From Motiliproteus sp036961355 (GTDB lineage: Bacteria; Pseudomonadota; Gammaproteobacteria; Pseudomonadales; Balneatricaceae), in NCBI GenBank assembly GCA_036961355.1, contig JBALVL010000008.1:1-64000 (forward strand): a DNA stretch of 64,000 bases, given 5' to 3'. Made by a program: the position numbers and the translations under genes. Positions 1 through 8,814 of this stretch are shown here, in pieces; within the stretch, counting starts at the first letter, position 1; the number at the start of each line of letters is the position of its first letter. The notes beneath the pieces were generated by a model. That model ran no database searches, was not told the origin of the DNA, and saw only the letters and a program-made list of their open reading frames with translations.

Positions 1-539
1 ACGGCGACTCCTAGAGTCGCCCGAAGCGCGTCATTTCAATGGCGCGAGATTCACCTCTCTGATAGAACCGCGCTGGCTCAGTCACAGTACTGATTGCGTG
101 ATTGATATCGCAGCCACAAAGACAGCGGCGTGAAGCGCGTACCGGTACATAAGCCACTTGCTCAACATCGCTGTTAATCCCGCTCTGACTCTTGGTCGGC
201 GTCATCGTCTACACCTTCGTACTCGAACGCTTCGGGCGGCTTAAGAGGCTTTAACGGCTTGGCTGGACCTGCTTTTCGTGACTTGGTTGTTGTGGTGGGT
301 TTAACGGTTTGGCAAGCCCCTAGTAATCTAGAGATGGGCGTGTGGGTTATTTACTGCTCAATTGCGAGTGGTTGCTGCGAGTTTAGCCAATTTCCGTAGA
401 TACGTCCGAAGCCGGCATCGGCGTCAGTACAATGCTTCAAACTTTTCTGCAGAATATTTCTTATAGACCATAATGTCATTTATCAGAATAATTTCGCCGA
501 ATTATCGACCAGCTAAAACAAGAGTAATGAGGAATAATT
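1..539. other. Gene-free leader region with a perfect hairpin at 3-21
   Basis: I see no gene I can support here. A perfect 8-bp inverted repeat (3-10 with 14-21, 3-nt loop) lies at the very edge and could be the end of a transcript that leaves the window. On the minus strand, about 178-340, an open frame without a usable start codon reads like the acidic, Lys/Pro-rich tail of a protein (it ends in an Asp/Glu-rich stretch), so it may be the decayed end of a lost gene. The last 50 bases before 540 are AT-rich and hold the ribosome binding site of the sulfatase. Confidence 0.4.
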
Positions 540-2285
540 ATGTTCCGAGCCATTCCTATTGTGTGTGCATGCCTGATATCAACGCTGACATTCCCCGTCG
601 CTTCTGCTCCACAACTCTGGGAGCCAAATTCTCCTTTTCTAAAAGGCGTACAAACTGAGCCAAACCGTGAGCCTGCACTTCGGCATCCGGAATGGGATGA
701 TGAAGCGCGTGCCAAGCTAAGGGCTCTGGAAAGCAAAACGGGCCGTAAACCTAACATACTGGTGTTCATCATTGACGATATGGGTTGGGGTGATCCTGGT
801 GTGTACGGTGGCGGGGCCGCTATTGGTGCGCCGACACCAAACATCGATGCGCTGGCGAATGGCGGACTGTTGATGACATCTGGATATTCTCAGCCGTCCT
901 GCACCCCTTCGCGTGCTGCCTTTCAAACCGGGCGACTTCCCCAGCGTAGCGGGCAGACACGACCGACAGCAGCCGGAGAAAAGGCTCAGGAAACAAAAGA
1001 GCTATATCTTGCTGCAGTTCTAAGTCAGGCAGGATATCGAACAGGAATGGCGGGCAAGTGGCATCTCGGAGAGTCGGTAGGCTCACGCCCAACGGATCAG
1101 GGCGGTTACGATGAGTATTACGGCAATTTGGGTGTAAATACCGTTTATCACGATTGGCGCGATGGCGATATCAGTCCGGAGGTGGTCTACAACGAAGAGC
1201 GGCAAAGGATCATGGCCGAAGAGGTCGATTTTATTCGTCACTCCGTGAAGCTAAAGAAGGGCAGTGACGAGCTCGTATTAGTGGATGAAATAAATCTTGA
1301 GAATGAACCATTTCTTGAGGAGCAATACCTGCATTGGTCGCAAGATTTTATTCGCCGCACAGTTGACGAGGGCAAGCCCTTTTACCTGCACCATGCGATG
1401 AATCGGGTGCACACGAAGAATTACCCACACCCAAATTTCCGAGGAAAATCGCCGGCGGGAACACCATACAAGGACGGTATTCTCGAAGTTGACTGGGTGC
1501 TCGGAGAAATATTGAAAACACTGGAGGAAACTGGTCAGCTTGAAAATACATTCGTCTATCTTAGTTCTGACAACGGCGCTGAAGAAGATGTCATGGCTGG
1601 TGGCATATTTACTTCGGATGCAGGGCACCAGCCATGGCGTGGAGCCAAAGGAACAACTTGGGAAGGTGGTGTTCGAGTGAGCAGCATCGCTTCTTGGCCA
1701 GGCATGATCGGCGAGGCTAGAAAGTCTGACGGCCTGTTTGATCAAATGGACTTGTTCGCAACTTCGTTGACTCTAGCCGGCGTCAAATTGGACACTTTGC
1801 CGAAAAATCGCTATTACGATTCGATTGATCAGACATCCTGGTTACTGACGGATGCTGATGACAAACAGACGTCAAATCGTGAGGCTATATATTACTGGTA
1901 TGGTCAGGACTTCTACGGTGTTCGCTGGCAGTTCATGAAACGCATGGAGCGCATTATGAACATTGGCATGAACCCCGGTCCCGGTACTTTTGGTGGTCTC
2001 TTCAATGCCACTAAATCCGAGACCACTGATCCGACACTTGGCTGGTACTTCAACCTCTACATGGACCCGAAGGAGCGGCTACCAACCACCAGAACCTGGG
2101 CGATTGCGCCGCTGGTTGAACTCTCCATCAGAAATAAGATGAGCTTCCTACAGTATCCGCAAGCACCGAATGGTGTGAATATCAGTGGTTATATTCTCGG
2201 AGGAAAAGCCGGCGGCACAGTTCCGGAAGGCTTTATGGACGCGCTCCAATCGCAGATGCATGGTCACGGTGCTATGCCAGACTGA
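540..2285 (+). CDS. Secreted arylsulfatase-type sulfatase (formylglycine class)
   Basis: This 581-residue protein belongs to the type I (formylglycine) sulfatase family, which hydrolyses sulfate esters in the periplasm or outside the cell. Residues 1-22 form a signal peptide. The metal-binding start of the domain is seen as FIIDDMGWGD at about 76-85. The activation motif CTPSR begins at Cys121, the residue oxidised to formylglycine by a separate maturase. GMAGKWH (about 170) and SSDNG (about 343) are further active-site blocks. The ATG at 540 follows a GAGGA ribosome binding site by about 6 bases. The gene stands alone with no maturase next to it. The substrate cannot be read from the sequence; carbohydrate or aryl sulfates are the usual options. 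The C-terminal 150 residues are divergent and rich in Met and Gly. Confidence 0.93.
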   Translation: MFRAIPIVCACLISTLTFPVASAPQLWEPNSPFLKGVQTEPNREPALRHPEWDDEARAKLRALESKTGRKPNILVFIIDDMGWGDPGVYGGGAAIGAPTPNIDALANGGLLMTSGYSQPSCTPSRAAFQTGRLPQRSGQTRPTAAGEKAQETKELYLAAVLSQAGYRTGMAGKWHLGESVGSRPTDQGGYDEYYGNLGVNTVYHDWRDGDISPEVVYNEERQRIMAEEVDFIRHSVKLKKGSDELVLVDEINLENEPFLEEQYLHWSQDFIRRTVDEGKPFYLHHAMNRVHTKNYPHPNFRGKSPAGTPYKDGILEVDWVLGEILKTLEETGQLENTFVYLSSDNGAEEDVMAGGIFTSDAGHQPWRGAKGTTWEGGVRVSSIASWPGMIGEARKSDGLFDQMDLFATSLTLAGVKLDTLPKNRYYDSIDQTSWLLTDADDKQTSNREAIYYWYGQDFYGVRWQFMKRMERIMNIGMNPGPGTFGGLFNATKSETTDPTLGWYFNLYMDPKERLPTTRTWAIAPLVELSIRNKMSFLQYPQAPNGVNISGYILGGKAGGTVPEGFMDALQSQMHGHGAMPD

Positions 2286-2635
2286 CTGCTCGCCAATTTG
2301 AATGTCCGTTAGCTAAGGTGGGTCTGATTAAGTCCTTACAGACCGCCTTTTCTAACCAACGCCAACGCCAACGCCAACGCCAACGCCAACGCCAACGCCA
2401 ATGCCAATGCCAACCCTAGCCACTAGCCAACGGGGTTAGGTCGTGTCTTTTGCCTCAGTTCATTGCTCGCTGTATTTGCTGGATAATTCTTAAATATTGA
2501 CACTGAATGAAAAAATAGACTCAGAACAACATCCTTTTCTGGGGCAACTATCTAGGGTCGTAAGTCTAGGTAGTTGGCAGGCACGTGCTGCTCTTTGATG
2601 CTGGCGTAGGCTCTCAATCCATATCAACCAGGCAC
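2286..2635. other. Non-coding region downstream of the sulfatase
   Basis: No gene is visible between the sulfatase stop and the phasin terminator. The stretch holds the hexanucleotide tandem array listed separately; the remainder (2420-2635) is AT-rich and without convincing structure. Confidence 0.5.
2356..2415. repeat. Hexanucleotide tandem repeat, about 10 units of CCAACG
   Basis: Seven exact head-to-tail copies of CCAACG run from 2356 to 2397, followed by two CCAATG units and one CCAACC. The array lies 70 bp after the sulfatase stop codon and outside any gene I can support. Such arrays change length by slippage. Confidence 0.95.
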
Positions 2636-2674
2636 AAAAAAGGCCCCCACCATTTCTGGTGGGGGCCTTTTTAG
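2636..2674 (-). terminator. Rho-independent terminator of the phasin gene
   Basis: A perfect stem GGCCCCCACC / GGTGGGGGCC with a 6-nt loop is flanked by an A run on the left and a T run on the right. It therefore works as a terminator in both directions. It sits 13 bp beyond the phasin stop codon, so its main role is to end that minus-strand transcript. Confidence 0.9.
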
Positions 2675-2686
2675 GAGTCGCTTAAA

Positions 2687-3028
2687 TTAAGACGCTTTAA
2701 CGATAGCGTCTTTGCTTTCAGCCAGGATCGCCTGAACTTCAGCAAAGTAAGCCTTGGAAGTTTCAACGCTAACCTGAGCATCAGCCTTCAGAGTTTCAAG
2801 GTTAGCTTTGGCAATTTCAGACTGCTCAGTAACGAAGGTAGTTAGTGCTTGAGCATCTTTGATTTTCAAAGCAGCTTGTAAGCTAGCCTGTGACTGAGCC
2901 ATTTGCTTTTGGGCAGCAGCTTGCTGAAGCTCGAAAGCCTGCTTCATTGTTGCAGTGTTTAGTTCGATCAACTTCTGAACAGGAGCGCCAAAAGCAGAAA
3001 AGTCAGCAGTAGGAATGTTGTTGAACAT
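2687..3028 (-). CDS. Phasin family protein (PHA granule-associated)
   Basis: A 113-residue, almost wholly helical protein rich in Ala, Gln and Lys, which fits the phasin_2 family in size and composition. It opens with an FNNIPTADFSAFGAPVQKL-type segment, then a long amphipathic helix with a Gln/Ala-rich middle (35-60) and a final block ending IVKAS. Phasins coat polyhydroxyalkanoate granules in the cytoplasm and control their size and number. No pha synthesis gene is next to it, so it is a free-standing phasin with its own strong terminator. The AT-rich 240 bp upstream (3029-3271) probably carries its promoter. A role in general protein packing or stress is also known for phasins and cannot be excluded. 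Confidence 0.88.
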   Translation of the reverse strand: MFNNIPTADFSAFGAPVQKLIELNTATMKQAFELQQAAAQKQMAQSQASLQAALKIKDAQALTTFVTEQSEIAKANLETLKADAQVSVETSKAYFAEVQAILAESKDAIVKAS

Positions 3029-3271
3029 AGTTGTATACCTAATAGGGGAAATATGGGGAAAGTGTTTGATGCGAGGATAGTAACCTGTCTTATGTTGCAG
3101 TGCAACATGGTAAATTATTAGTAACAGTGTTTTTTACTCAACTATTTGTAAATAAACGATAAGTAAATATAAATATTTTTTGTGCATTTGCTTATCAGGC
3201 CCGTGTATAGGGTTTTGGCTTAGTTTTCGCACGCTGCGAAACGGCAACTTGCGAAGATAAGTAAGGCGGGA

Positions 3272-4111
3272 TTACTGGCTATCTATAGCGGGGCTGGGTT
3301 CGTTCCGGCAGTAATCGTCGGTGCTGTAGTCGGCCGCCACCCGATAAGGGGCGGCGGGCACCAACATATATTCACTGGCACCGACGGCACGCTGGCCATA
3401 CGCCCAGTCGTAGGTATAACCCAACCGAGTCCAGGGTGCGCCTTCCGGGTTATAGGACTGGACCTTGAGGTTGTCAAAAAACGCCGCATAGTCAGCCACA
3501 CCGTTGACCGTCGGCGGATGGTCGCGGTCGAGTTGCAGCTGGCAGGCGGTATCGCCGGTTTCGGGGTCGGGGCAGGGGCGGAACAGATCCTGCGGTTGTA
3601 CCCATAGCTCGACAAAACGTTGGTAGCGTCGGTTAGGGTCCAACCCCAAATACTGCTTCAACCGGAACGAGGCCGAAAGCTGATCGTCGATGATCAGCGT
3701 GCGGCAGAACTCCTGCACTTGCGGTGCGAGGGTGACCCAGAGGCGGGGCTGGTCATCGGGCGTAGTGCCTGCGGCCTTACCGCGATAGAAACGGTCGAAA
3801 CTTTTTTCATTCATCCAGGCGACCACCTTGACCCAACGGCCCTCGGTATCGTTGTGCCAGACCAGTTTGTCATTGGCTGAGGACAGGGCAAACAGTTGGT
3901 GGGATACGGCCTGCGGTAGGACTCTGGCGGCTTGGTCGATGGTCTGCTGAAATAGTGTCTGACGCGGGGTGTCGGCTGGCTCTGAGATCGGAATGCCGGG
4001 TTTGAGCAGCTGCAGATAGAGCAGCACGGAGAGTGCCAGCAGGTTAAGGCACAACAGCACCAGCAGAAGTGTACGCAAACGGTTGGGTTGATCAGGGTTA
4101 TGACTGGACAT
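3272..4111 (-). CDS. Membrane-anchored protein of unknown function, last gene of the DUF2589 operon
   Basis: I do not recognise this 279-residue protein. It has a short basic N-terminus, one hydrophobic segment at about 12-35 (LLLVLLCLNLLALSVLLYLQ) that is a membrane anchor or uncleaved signal, and a mainly soluble remainder expected outside the inner membrane. That part has Cys residues at about 135, 179, 189 and 268, in keeping with a periplasmic place. Its start overlaps the stop of the gene before it by one base (TGATG), so the two are probably translationally coupled. As the only clearly membrane-bound product of the four-gene operon it may anchor the others to the membrane; this is inference from position only. 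Confidence 0.7.
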   Translation of the reverse strand: MSSHNPDQPNRLRTLLLVLLCLNLLALSVLLYLQLLKPGIPISEPADTPRQTLFQQTIDQAARVLPQAVSHQLFALSSANDKLVWHNDTEGRWVKVVAWMNEKSFDRFYRGKAAGTTPDDQPRLWVTLAPQVQEFCRTLIIDDQLSASFRLKQYLGLDPNRRYQRFVELWVQPQDLFRPCPDPETGDTACQLQLDRDHPPTVNGVADYAAFFDNLKVQSYNPEGAPWTRLGYTYDWAYGQRAVGASEYMLVPAAPYRVAADYSTDDYCRNEPSPAIDSQ

Positions 4112-4578
4112 CAGGCGACGTTAGCTTGCGTTGACTCTGGAGCGGTATCAGTTTGCCAGTGCCCTTGCCTATTCCGCACCGCCTGGACTTTAATCTGCAC
4201 TGCTGCACTATGACGTCCAATGGCCATGCGGTAGAGCGCCGGTCGGGGTGGGGGGCGCTTGCCAAACAGTCCTCGAATAAACCAGCCCAGCCGTGTCCAC
4301 CAGCCCGGCCGATACAGCTCCAAATTGAGCGTCAGCTCCAACTGCTGCAAGCCGAGGTTACTGAGTCGGCCAAAGCTCTCAGCCAGGTCGACACCGTCGA
4401 TTAACGAAGCGACTTTGGCCTGTTGCAGGTTTTCGCCAAACTGCCGCCAGGCAGCGCCTTGCATCAGCTGGAAATTGGCATCGGCCGATACCGCATCGGC
4501 TAACATCGAATCAAGCAGTTGATCCAATGTGAACCAGCCCCGTACCGGATCTAGACTGAGTTGACCATCACTGCGCAT
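4111..4578 (-). CDS. Hypothetical protein, third gene of the DUF2589 operon
   Basis: A 155-residue protein without a family I can name. The N-terminal half is helical (WFTLDQLLDSMLADAV, then a Gln/Ala-rich stretch). The middle holds a strand-like segment LGLQQLELTLNLELYR and a basic Trp/Pro patch, followed by a strand-rich end. The pattern of one helical half followed by beta strands, with a final AVQIKV strand, is loosely like the two DUF2589-type products upstream, so it may be a distant relative. It starts 8 bp after the preceding gene, with GAGG about 6 bases before the ATG. Confidence 0.6.
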   Translation of the reverse strand: MRSDGQLSLDPVRGWFTLDQLLDSMLADAVSADANFQLMQGAAWRQFGENLQQAKVASLIDGVDLAESFGRLSNLGLQQLELTLNLELYRPGWWTRLGWFIRGLFGKRPPPRPALYRMAIGRHSAAVQIKVQAVRNRQGHWQTDTAPESTQANVA

Positions 4579-4586
4579 GATTCGCC

Positions 4587-5147
4587 TCAGGCGGGTTTGG
4601 GTGCCTGGATCGCGCTGGTCATCAACGATAACACCCGGGCGAGGCCTTCGGGCATCTCCGACTCGCTGGCATTAACGGTAATCTCGAGCTGGCCGCTGCG
4701 ATTGAGGGTCGATTCGCGCGATCCTTTGCTCGACGCCGAACCTTTGATCGACGCGCTAACCCAGGGGCTTAATGCCTTACCGCTGGCAACCGAGGTGGAG
4801 ATGCTAGCCTGAGTCTCTTTTGCATCACGGTGGGTCTGACTGATTTCGAAGGTGAAGTGGATGCTAAGAGAGTCGATCCGCAGGTGCGGAACCGGCACCA
4901 TCGCCAGTAGCGGCGCGTTGACGACTATCGATTTGCTTTTACCGTCCTCACCTACCTGATCGACACTGAGCTCTACCGTCTGCGGCTTCTTGGTGGTTGG
5001 GTCGATCATGCTCTCAATAAAACTCTTGGTGCTCTCGGCCGCCACTCGCTGGGCGTTAACAGCCGCCACCAATGGGCTCGATATCAGGAAGTCCAGCGGC
5101 AATGCCTGAAATTCGGCACCTATCAAACTTTTGGCATTATCAGCCAT
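4587..5147 (-). CDS. DUF2589-type protein, second paralogue
   Basis: This 186-residue protein matches my memory of the DUF2589 family, whose function is not known. It starts with a helix SSPLVAAVNAQRVAAESTKS (about 23-42), continues with strands around VPVPHLRIDSLSIHF (about 87-101) and ends with an ITVNA strand and an MPEGLARVLS helix (about 160-175). The same three blocks occur in the same order in the gene upstream, so the two are tandem paralogues. GAAGGAG stands 7 bases before the ATG. The Ser-rich stretch at about 128-150 looks like a flexible linker. There is no signal peptide or membrane segment, so it is probably cytoplasmic or membrane-peripheral. Confidence 0.7.
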   Translation of the reverse strand: MADNAKSLIGAEFQALPLDFLISSPLVAAVNAQRVAAESTKSFIESMIDPTTKKPQTVELSVDQVGEDGKSKSIVVNAPLLAMVPVPHLRIDSLSIHFTFEISQTHRDAKETQASISTSVASGKALSPWVSASIKGSASSKGSRESTLNRSGQLEITVNASESEMPEGLARVLSLMTSAIQAPKPA

Positions 5148-5173
5148 GTTACTTCTCCTTCTCGGTGGGGGCG

Positions 5174-5863
5174 TTACGCCTCGGGAGATGGTCCACTGCT
5201 GCCACTGTTATCGGCCTGATCATCGGAGTCGGACGCGGGGGCATCGATCTGCCCCATCTGTGTCAGCGAAGTAAGCAGCTTGCTCAACCCGGCTGGCATG
5301 GGAATCGATTTCACATTGATGCTGATCTTGATCGAGGATTGCGCCTCGTTATGATGCTCGCTTTGACCCTGGCTGGGCGGGGCGATGACACCTTGAATGT
5401 TGACCGGTTTTTCTACAAGGAACCAAGGCCGGTCGGCACTGGCCTGCTCCTCGGTGGCGACACTCGTACGCATCTGACGTGACTTGGTGATTTTGCGTAC
5501 CGCCATCTCCAGATCGAAGCTGGCTGAGTCAACCGCTAACGGCGCGATAGGCACCAGCGACAGGGCCGGGATACTGACCCATTGCTCACCCCCTTCACCG
5601 TCCACGTATTTGAATTTCAAACTGTATGGCTGGCCATCGCTATCGGGATCGCTCGCGTCGGGATAGCCCAGTTGCAAAATCAGATTGAGAAAGGAGCGTG
5701 CTGAATGGACCTGCGCTTTAAGAATGGAATCGAGCGGTGCCAATAGCGCCTGCTCAAGGGAGATATCGGTATCGGCAGCGCGTCCATCGCCGGTACCCTG
5801 AATCGGTGGTTCCGCCGGTGGTTGGCTGCCATCGCCACTACCCTGTTGCTCTGAATCCGCCAA
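5174..5863 (-). CDS. DUF2589-type protein, first gene of a four-gene operon (TTG start)
   Basis: A 229-residue protein with the same block order as its downstream paralogue: a helix with APLDSILKAQVHSARSF (about 43-59), a strand pair around LVPIAPLAVDSASFDL (about 104-119) and an end with SINVKSIPMPAGLSKLL (about 177-193). Both tails are disordered and rich in Gly, Ser, Asp and Pro. The start is TTG at 5863, set by a strong GGAGGT 6 bases upstream. The gene is 26 bp from the next one and heads the operon. Function unknown; the paralogous pair suggests a heteromeric or layered assembly, which is inference. Confidence 0.7.
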   Translation of the reverse strand: MADSEQQGSGDGSQPPAEPPIQGTGDGRAADTDISLEQALLAPLDSILKAQVHSARSFLNLILQLGYPDASDPDSDGQPYSLKFKYVDGEGGEQWVSIPALSLVPIAPLAVDSASFDLEMAVRKITKSRQMRTSVATEEQASADRPWFLVEKPVNIQGVIAPPSQGQSEHHNEAQSSIKISINVKSIPMPAGLSKLLTSLTQMGQIDAPASDSDDQADNSGSSGPSPEA

Positions 5864-6214
5864 TGCCTGACCTCCGTGCTCAGATAAGCTTTATCCAGCA
5901 GTCTAGCAGTCACTGGCAGGGCTGCCAGATAGATTCAAACGTTTGTTTTAATTGATAGGGGTAATTTATGCCTTTATTTTCGGCAGCTTAGCGCTTCGAT
6001 ATCGACAAACACTAACGAGATGGGATGGGTTTGCGCTCAGCCGATAGCATCGCCCACGCCTTTGTAGACGAACGCGTTGTATGGCTTGTATTGAATAGTT
6101 TGCTTGGGTAGTGTTTAGTGTGGCGGAATAAAAGCCTCACCCTGTGAAACTCTCGAGGATGAGCGCCTTTATTCCGCCTTAAAGCCGATGGGGTTTTTAG
6201 CCATCATGAAGCGG
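5864..6214. other. Intergenic region between efpL and the DUF2589 operon
   Basis: No gene is visible. It must hold the promoter of the DUF2589 operon (minus strand, near 5880-5990) and contains the long inverted repeat at 6121-6180, which lies on the efpL side. Confidence 0.5.
6121..6180. repeat. 57-bp imperfect inverted repeat downstream of efpL
   Basis: An 11-bp perfect arm GGCGGAATAAA (6122-6132) pairs with TTTATTCCGCC (6168-6178), and a second short arm CTCA/TGAG lies inside with small bulges. It is 35 bp beyond the efpL stop codon. It may be the efpL terminator in extended form or a small palindromic element; there is no long T run directly after the left arm on the minus strand. Confidence 0.6.
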
Positions 6215-6790
6215 TTATTTAGAGTCCGCACGGCCCATAAATTTACGCTCTTCGACATTGACTCGGATTTTATCGCCGGTGGAAATATGCTCGGGCACTT
6301 GCACCGTCAAACCGGTTGAAAGCAGTGCAGGTTTGGTTCTGGCAGTGGCGGAGCCGCCTTTAATAGAGGGGTCGGTTTCGGTAATTTCAAGTTCAACGCT
6401 GGCAGGGAGATCCAGTGCTACCGGGTTGCCATCAACAACCAGTACGAGGATGCCGTTGGTCTCTTCGTTGATAAACAGAACTTCGTCGGCAATCGACTCT
6501 TTGTTGATGTTGTACGGGGTGTAGTCTTCATTATCCATGAACACGTATTCGTCGCCATCGAGGTAGGAGAACATGGCGGGCCGGCGGATCAGGTCGCCAA
6601 GGTTTAACATATCTGAGTCTTTAAACGTTTCATCCACTTTGTTGCCGGTGACCACATCGTACATGCGCATACGATACAGACTGCCGCCTGCGCGCCCTTG
6701 TGGAACAGAGCGCTCGATATCTCTGACAATCATCACGTTGCCATTATATTCGATCGCAGTGTTTTTCTTGATCTCACTAGCCTTGGGCAT
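6215..6790 (-). CDS. efpL: Elongation factor P-like protein EfpL (YeiP)
   Basis: This 191-residue protein is the YeiP/EfpL paralogue of EF-P, which binds stalled ribosomes between the P and E sites and helps peptide bond formation at proline-rich and related stalling motifs. It has the three beta-barrel domains of EF-P. The tip of the first-domain loop reads SVPQGRAGG with Arg33, the residue that takes the place of the modified lysine of classical EF-P in EfpL. The FMDNEDYTPY stretch and the ending RVNVEERKFMGRAD are close to Escherichia coli YeiP throughout. It stands as a single gene. Confidence 0.95.
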   Translation of the reverse strand: MPKASEIKKNTAIEYNGNVMIVRDIERSVPQGRAGGSLYRMRMYDVVTGNKVDETFKDSDMLNLGDLIRRPAMFSYLDGDEYVFMDNEDYTPYNINKESIADEVLFINEETNGILVLVVDGNPVALDLPASVELEITETDPSIKGGSATARTKPALLSTGLTVQVPEHISTGDKIRVNVEERKFMGRADSK

Positions 6791-6906
6791 CTTGGTAAAC
6801 TCCGGTATAAAAACGAATGGGGGGCTTTGGCCGCTATTTTACTCTGGAAATGATAGATAACAGAAGTCGGACGGCTTGTCTTTTATCTTTCAGTGGAGCA
6901 CAACGG

Positions 6907-8447
6907 CTATCGGCTGATAACTGCGTTTCGGCCGGCATCTTTGGCCAGGTAGAGATGTTCATCGATGCGTTTAAGTAACGTCTTGAAGCTATCCTCAGCT
7001 CTGAACTGGGTCACGCCAAAGCTCGATGTAACCGGGGCTTGAAGGCCAAAGTCATGGTTTTGTATGTCTTGACGCAGAATCTCCGCTAATTGTGTGGCGG
7101 TCTGCAAGTCGGATTCATCGCAAGCGATCAGAAACTCCTCGCCGCCCCAGCGTCCGGCCATATCGGTGGCTCGGATTCGTGAGGTCAGGATTTGACTGAA
7201 CCTCTTCAGCACCTGATCGCCAATGGCGTGTCCATGAGTATCGTTGACGGTTTTGAAATGATCGATATCAAGCAGTATTACCGAAAAAGGACGGTTATGC
7301 CGCTTCGCCTTACTCATCAATTCATTAATCTTAGACTCGATAAATTGCCGGTTAGAGATCCCTGTCAGGTGGTCTGTTTTGGACACCAGATCCAGCTCTT
7401 TGTTGGTTTTGACCAACTGCAAAGCAGTGGCTTCTTGTTTGCGAATTTGGCGGGACAGCAAAACGAACAAAGCCAGGATAGTGATGCTGATGATTAAGGC
7501 GACAGAGCCTATGCTAATAACGTCTTTTCTCCAGTCCGCCAACAGAGCCTCTTCCGGTGTGCTGATACATAGGTAGATGGGATGCGATTCGGCAAAACGG
7601 CAATTAAGTCCCACATCTTTTTGTGAAATCTGGCTGTGCATGCGCAGTGAGGTTTGTTGTAAGCGCTGCTTTAGAAACGGTTGTAAGGCCGGATTACGCC
7701 CAAACACTTTGCCAATACTTTCATCTTTTGCGGGATGGCTCATTAACAGCGTGGAGTCTTCGAGCAGCAGACTGACGTAACTGCCTTCTACCAGATCTAG
7801 CGAATCGTAAAAGGAGCTAAAGTACTCGGGCACCAGTGACACGACGATAACACCGCTAAAACCGTTGTCGGACGATGTCAGGGGCAGAGCGACATTGAGC
7901 AACCACTGATTGCTATTAATTCTACGACGAACCGGCACATCGATGTGCATCCCCTGATCGGGTTTTTTTGTAACACCTGGAAGTAATTTCGCTTCGAGAA
8001 ATTTGGTCCTGATGTCGGGTAGCGAAATGTCGTTGCTATCGCGAAACCTTCACTATCAAGCACCGATAGCGCTTTGATATAGGGCATTCCAGTGATAGAT
8101 GAGCGGAGTAAATCATAAAGTTTTTTTTCATCATTGGGCGCTGTATACGGCCCATTTCTTAGCCTTGTCGCTGTCGCGCTTAACAGTATCTCGACACTGT
8201 CGTAAACGCGCTCGGTCTGTTCCAGCAGCAGGGTGTTAACCCGTCGGGCGTCTTCCAGACCGTTGTTGATCAGCGACTGACGCTTACCATTGAGGAACAG
8301 TGCCGCGCTGGCGATAATCGCAACAGCAACAAATGCACCCAGTAACAGCGACCACCGGCTGAGTTTTTGACCTGATAATTTGTGGGATTTCAAAACTTTG
8401 TCGGTTTGAGTTCTCATTAACCAGCCTTCGATACCATCGAACAACAT
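6907..8447 (-). pseudogene. Membrane diguanylate cyclase (Cache-GGDEF) interrupted by a frameshift
   Basis: Two overlapping open frames (7878-8447 and 6907-7950) together make one protein of about 513 residues. The first part carries transmembrane helix 1 (about 32-54 of the first frame) and the start of a periplasmic Cache-type sensor domain ending NYFQVLQK. The second part continues that domain, has helix 2 (VISIGSVALIISITILALFVLL) and a GGDEF domain with the active-site GGEEF and the RATD inhibitory site five residues before it. The frames meet at seven A on the coding strand (7963-7969): one more A would join them as QKKPDQGMH. Intact, it would make cyclic di-GMP in response to a periplasmic ligand. 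The catalytic half keeps an internal ATG at 7950 after CAGGGG, so it could still be made alone. Confidence 0.85.
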
Positions 8448-8814
8448 AAGCTATAGGGACACTGTAACCCAATCGGGTCAGGGGGTCTTCAATAAATTAA
8501 TTATACTGTTGTGAGTTACTGATATCGTTAAGTTTTTCGATTTATAGCCGAAGGTAGTAGTTCAGTATTAGCCATTGTTTAGTGGGAATTCTGCCAGTGT
8601 CTGTAGCGAGTTGGATTTGGACGCCGCCAGCAAGTATGGCTGTCGCTTTTAGTAGTAGGGGTAATAGTTCTTAATCATGGAAGCCGTGTTATAGCAGTCC
8701 ATTTCTGCGGGCTGTTGCCTGGAGGGTGTTGTAACGGTACCTTAGGCGGCTTAATTGATTACCCATATAAAACTAGCGGCTTAGCTGTTAAGTCGTTAAT
8801 TCAGGAGTTATTTA
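8448..8814. other. Intergenic region, no feature recognised
   Basis: This stretch separates the start of the diguanylate cyclase (minus) from the start of the small lipoprotein gene (plus), so it should hold both promoters. I see no gene, repeat or clear hairpin in it. Confidence 0.4.

Noticed and set aside
11..205. 64-residue minus-strand open frame with several Cys
   Set aside because: It has only a weak ribosome binding site, no family I can name, and its stop lies in a perfect hairpin. Another frame on the same strand also looks open, so neither is convincing as a gene.
540..2285. Direct functional link of the sulfatase to the sulfated polymer locus
   Set aside because: The two are about 32 kb apart with unrelated genes between; a link is attractive but nothing in the sequence shows it.
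2356..2415. Possible CRISPR array
   Set aside because: Units are 6 bp and directly adjacent, without spacers. It is a simple tandem repeat.
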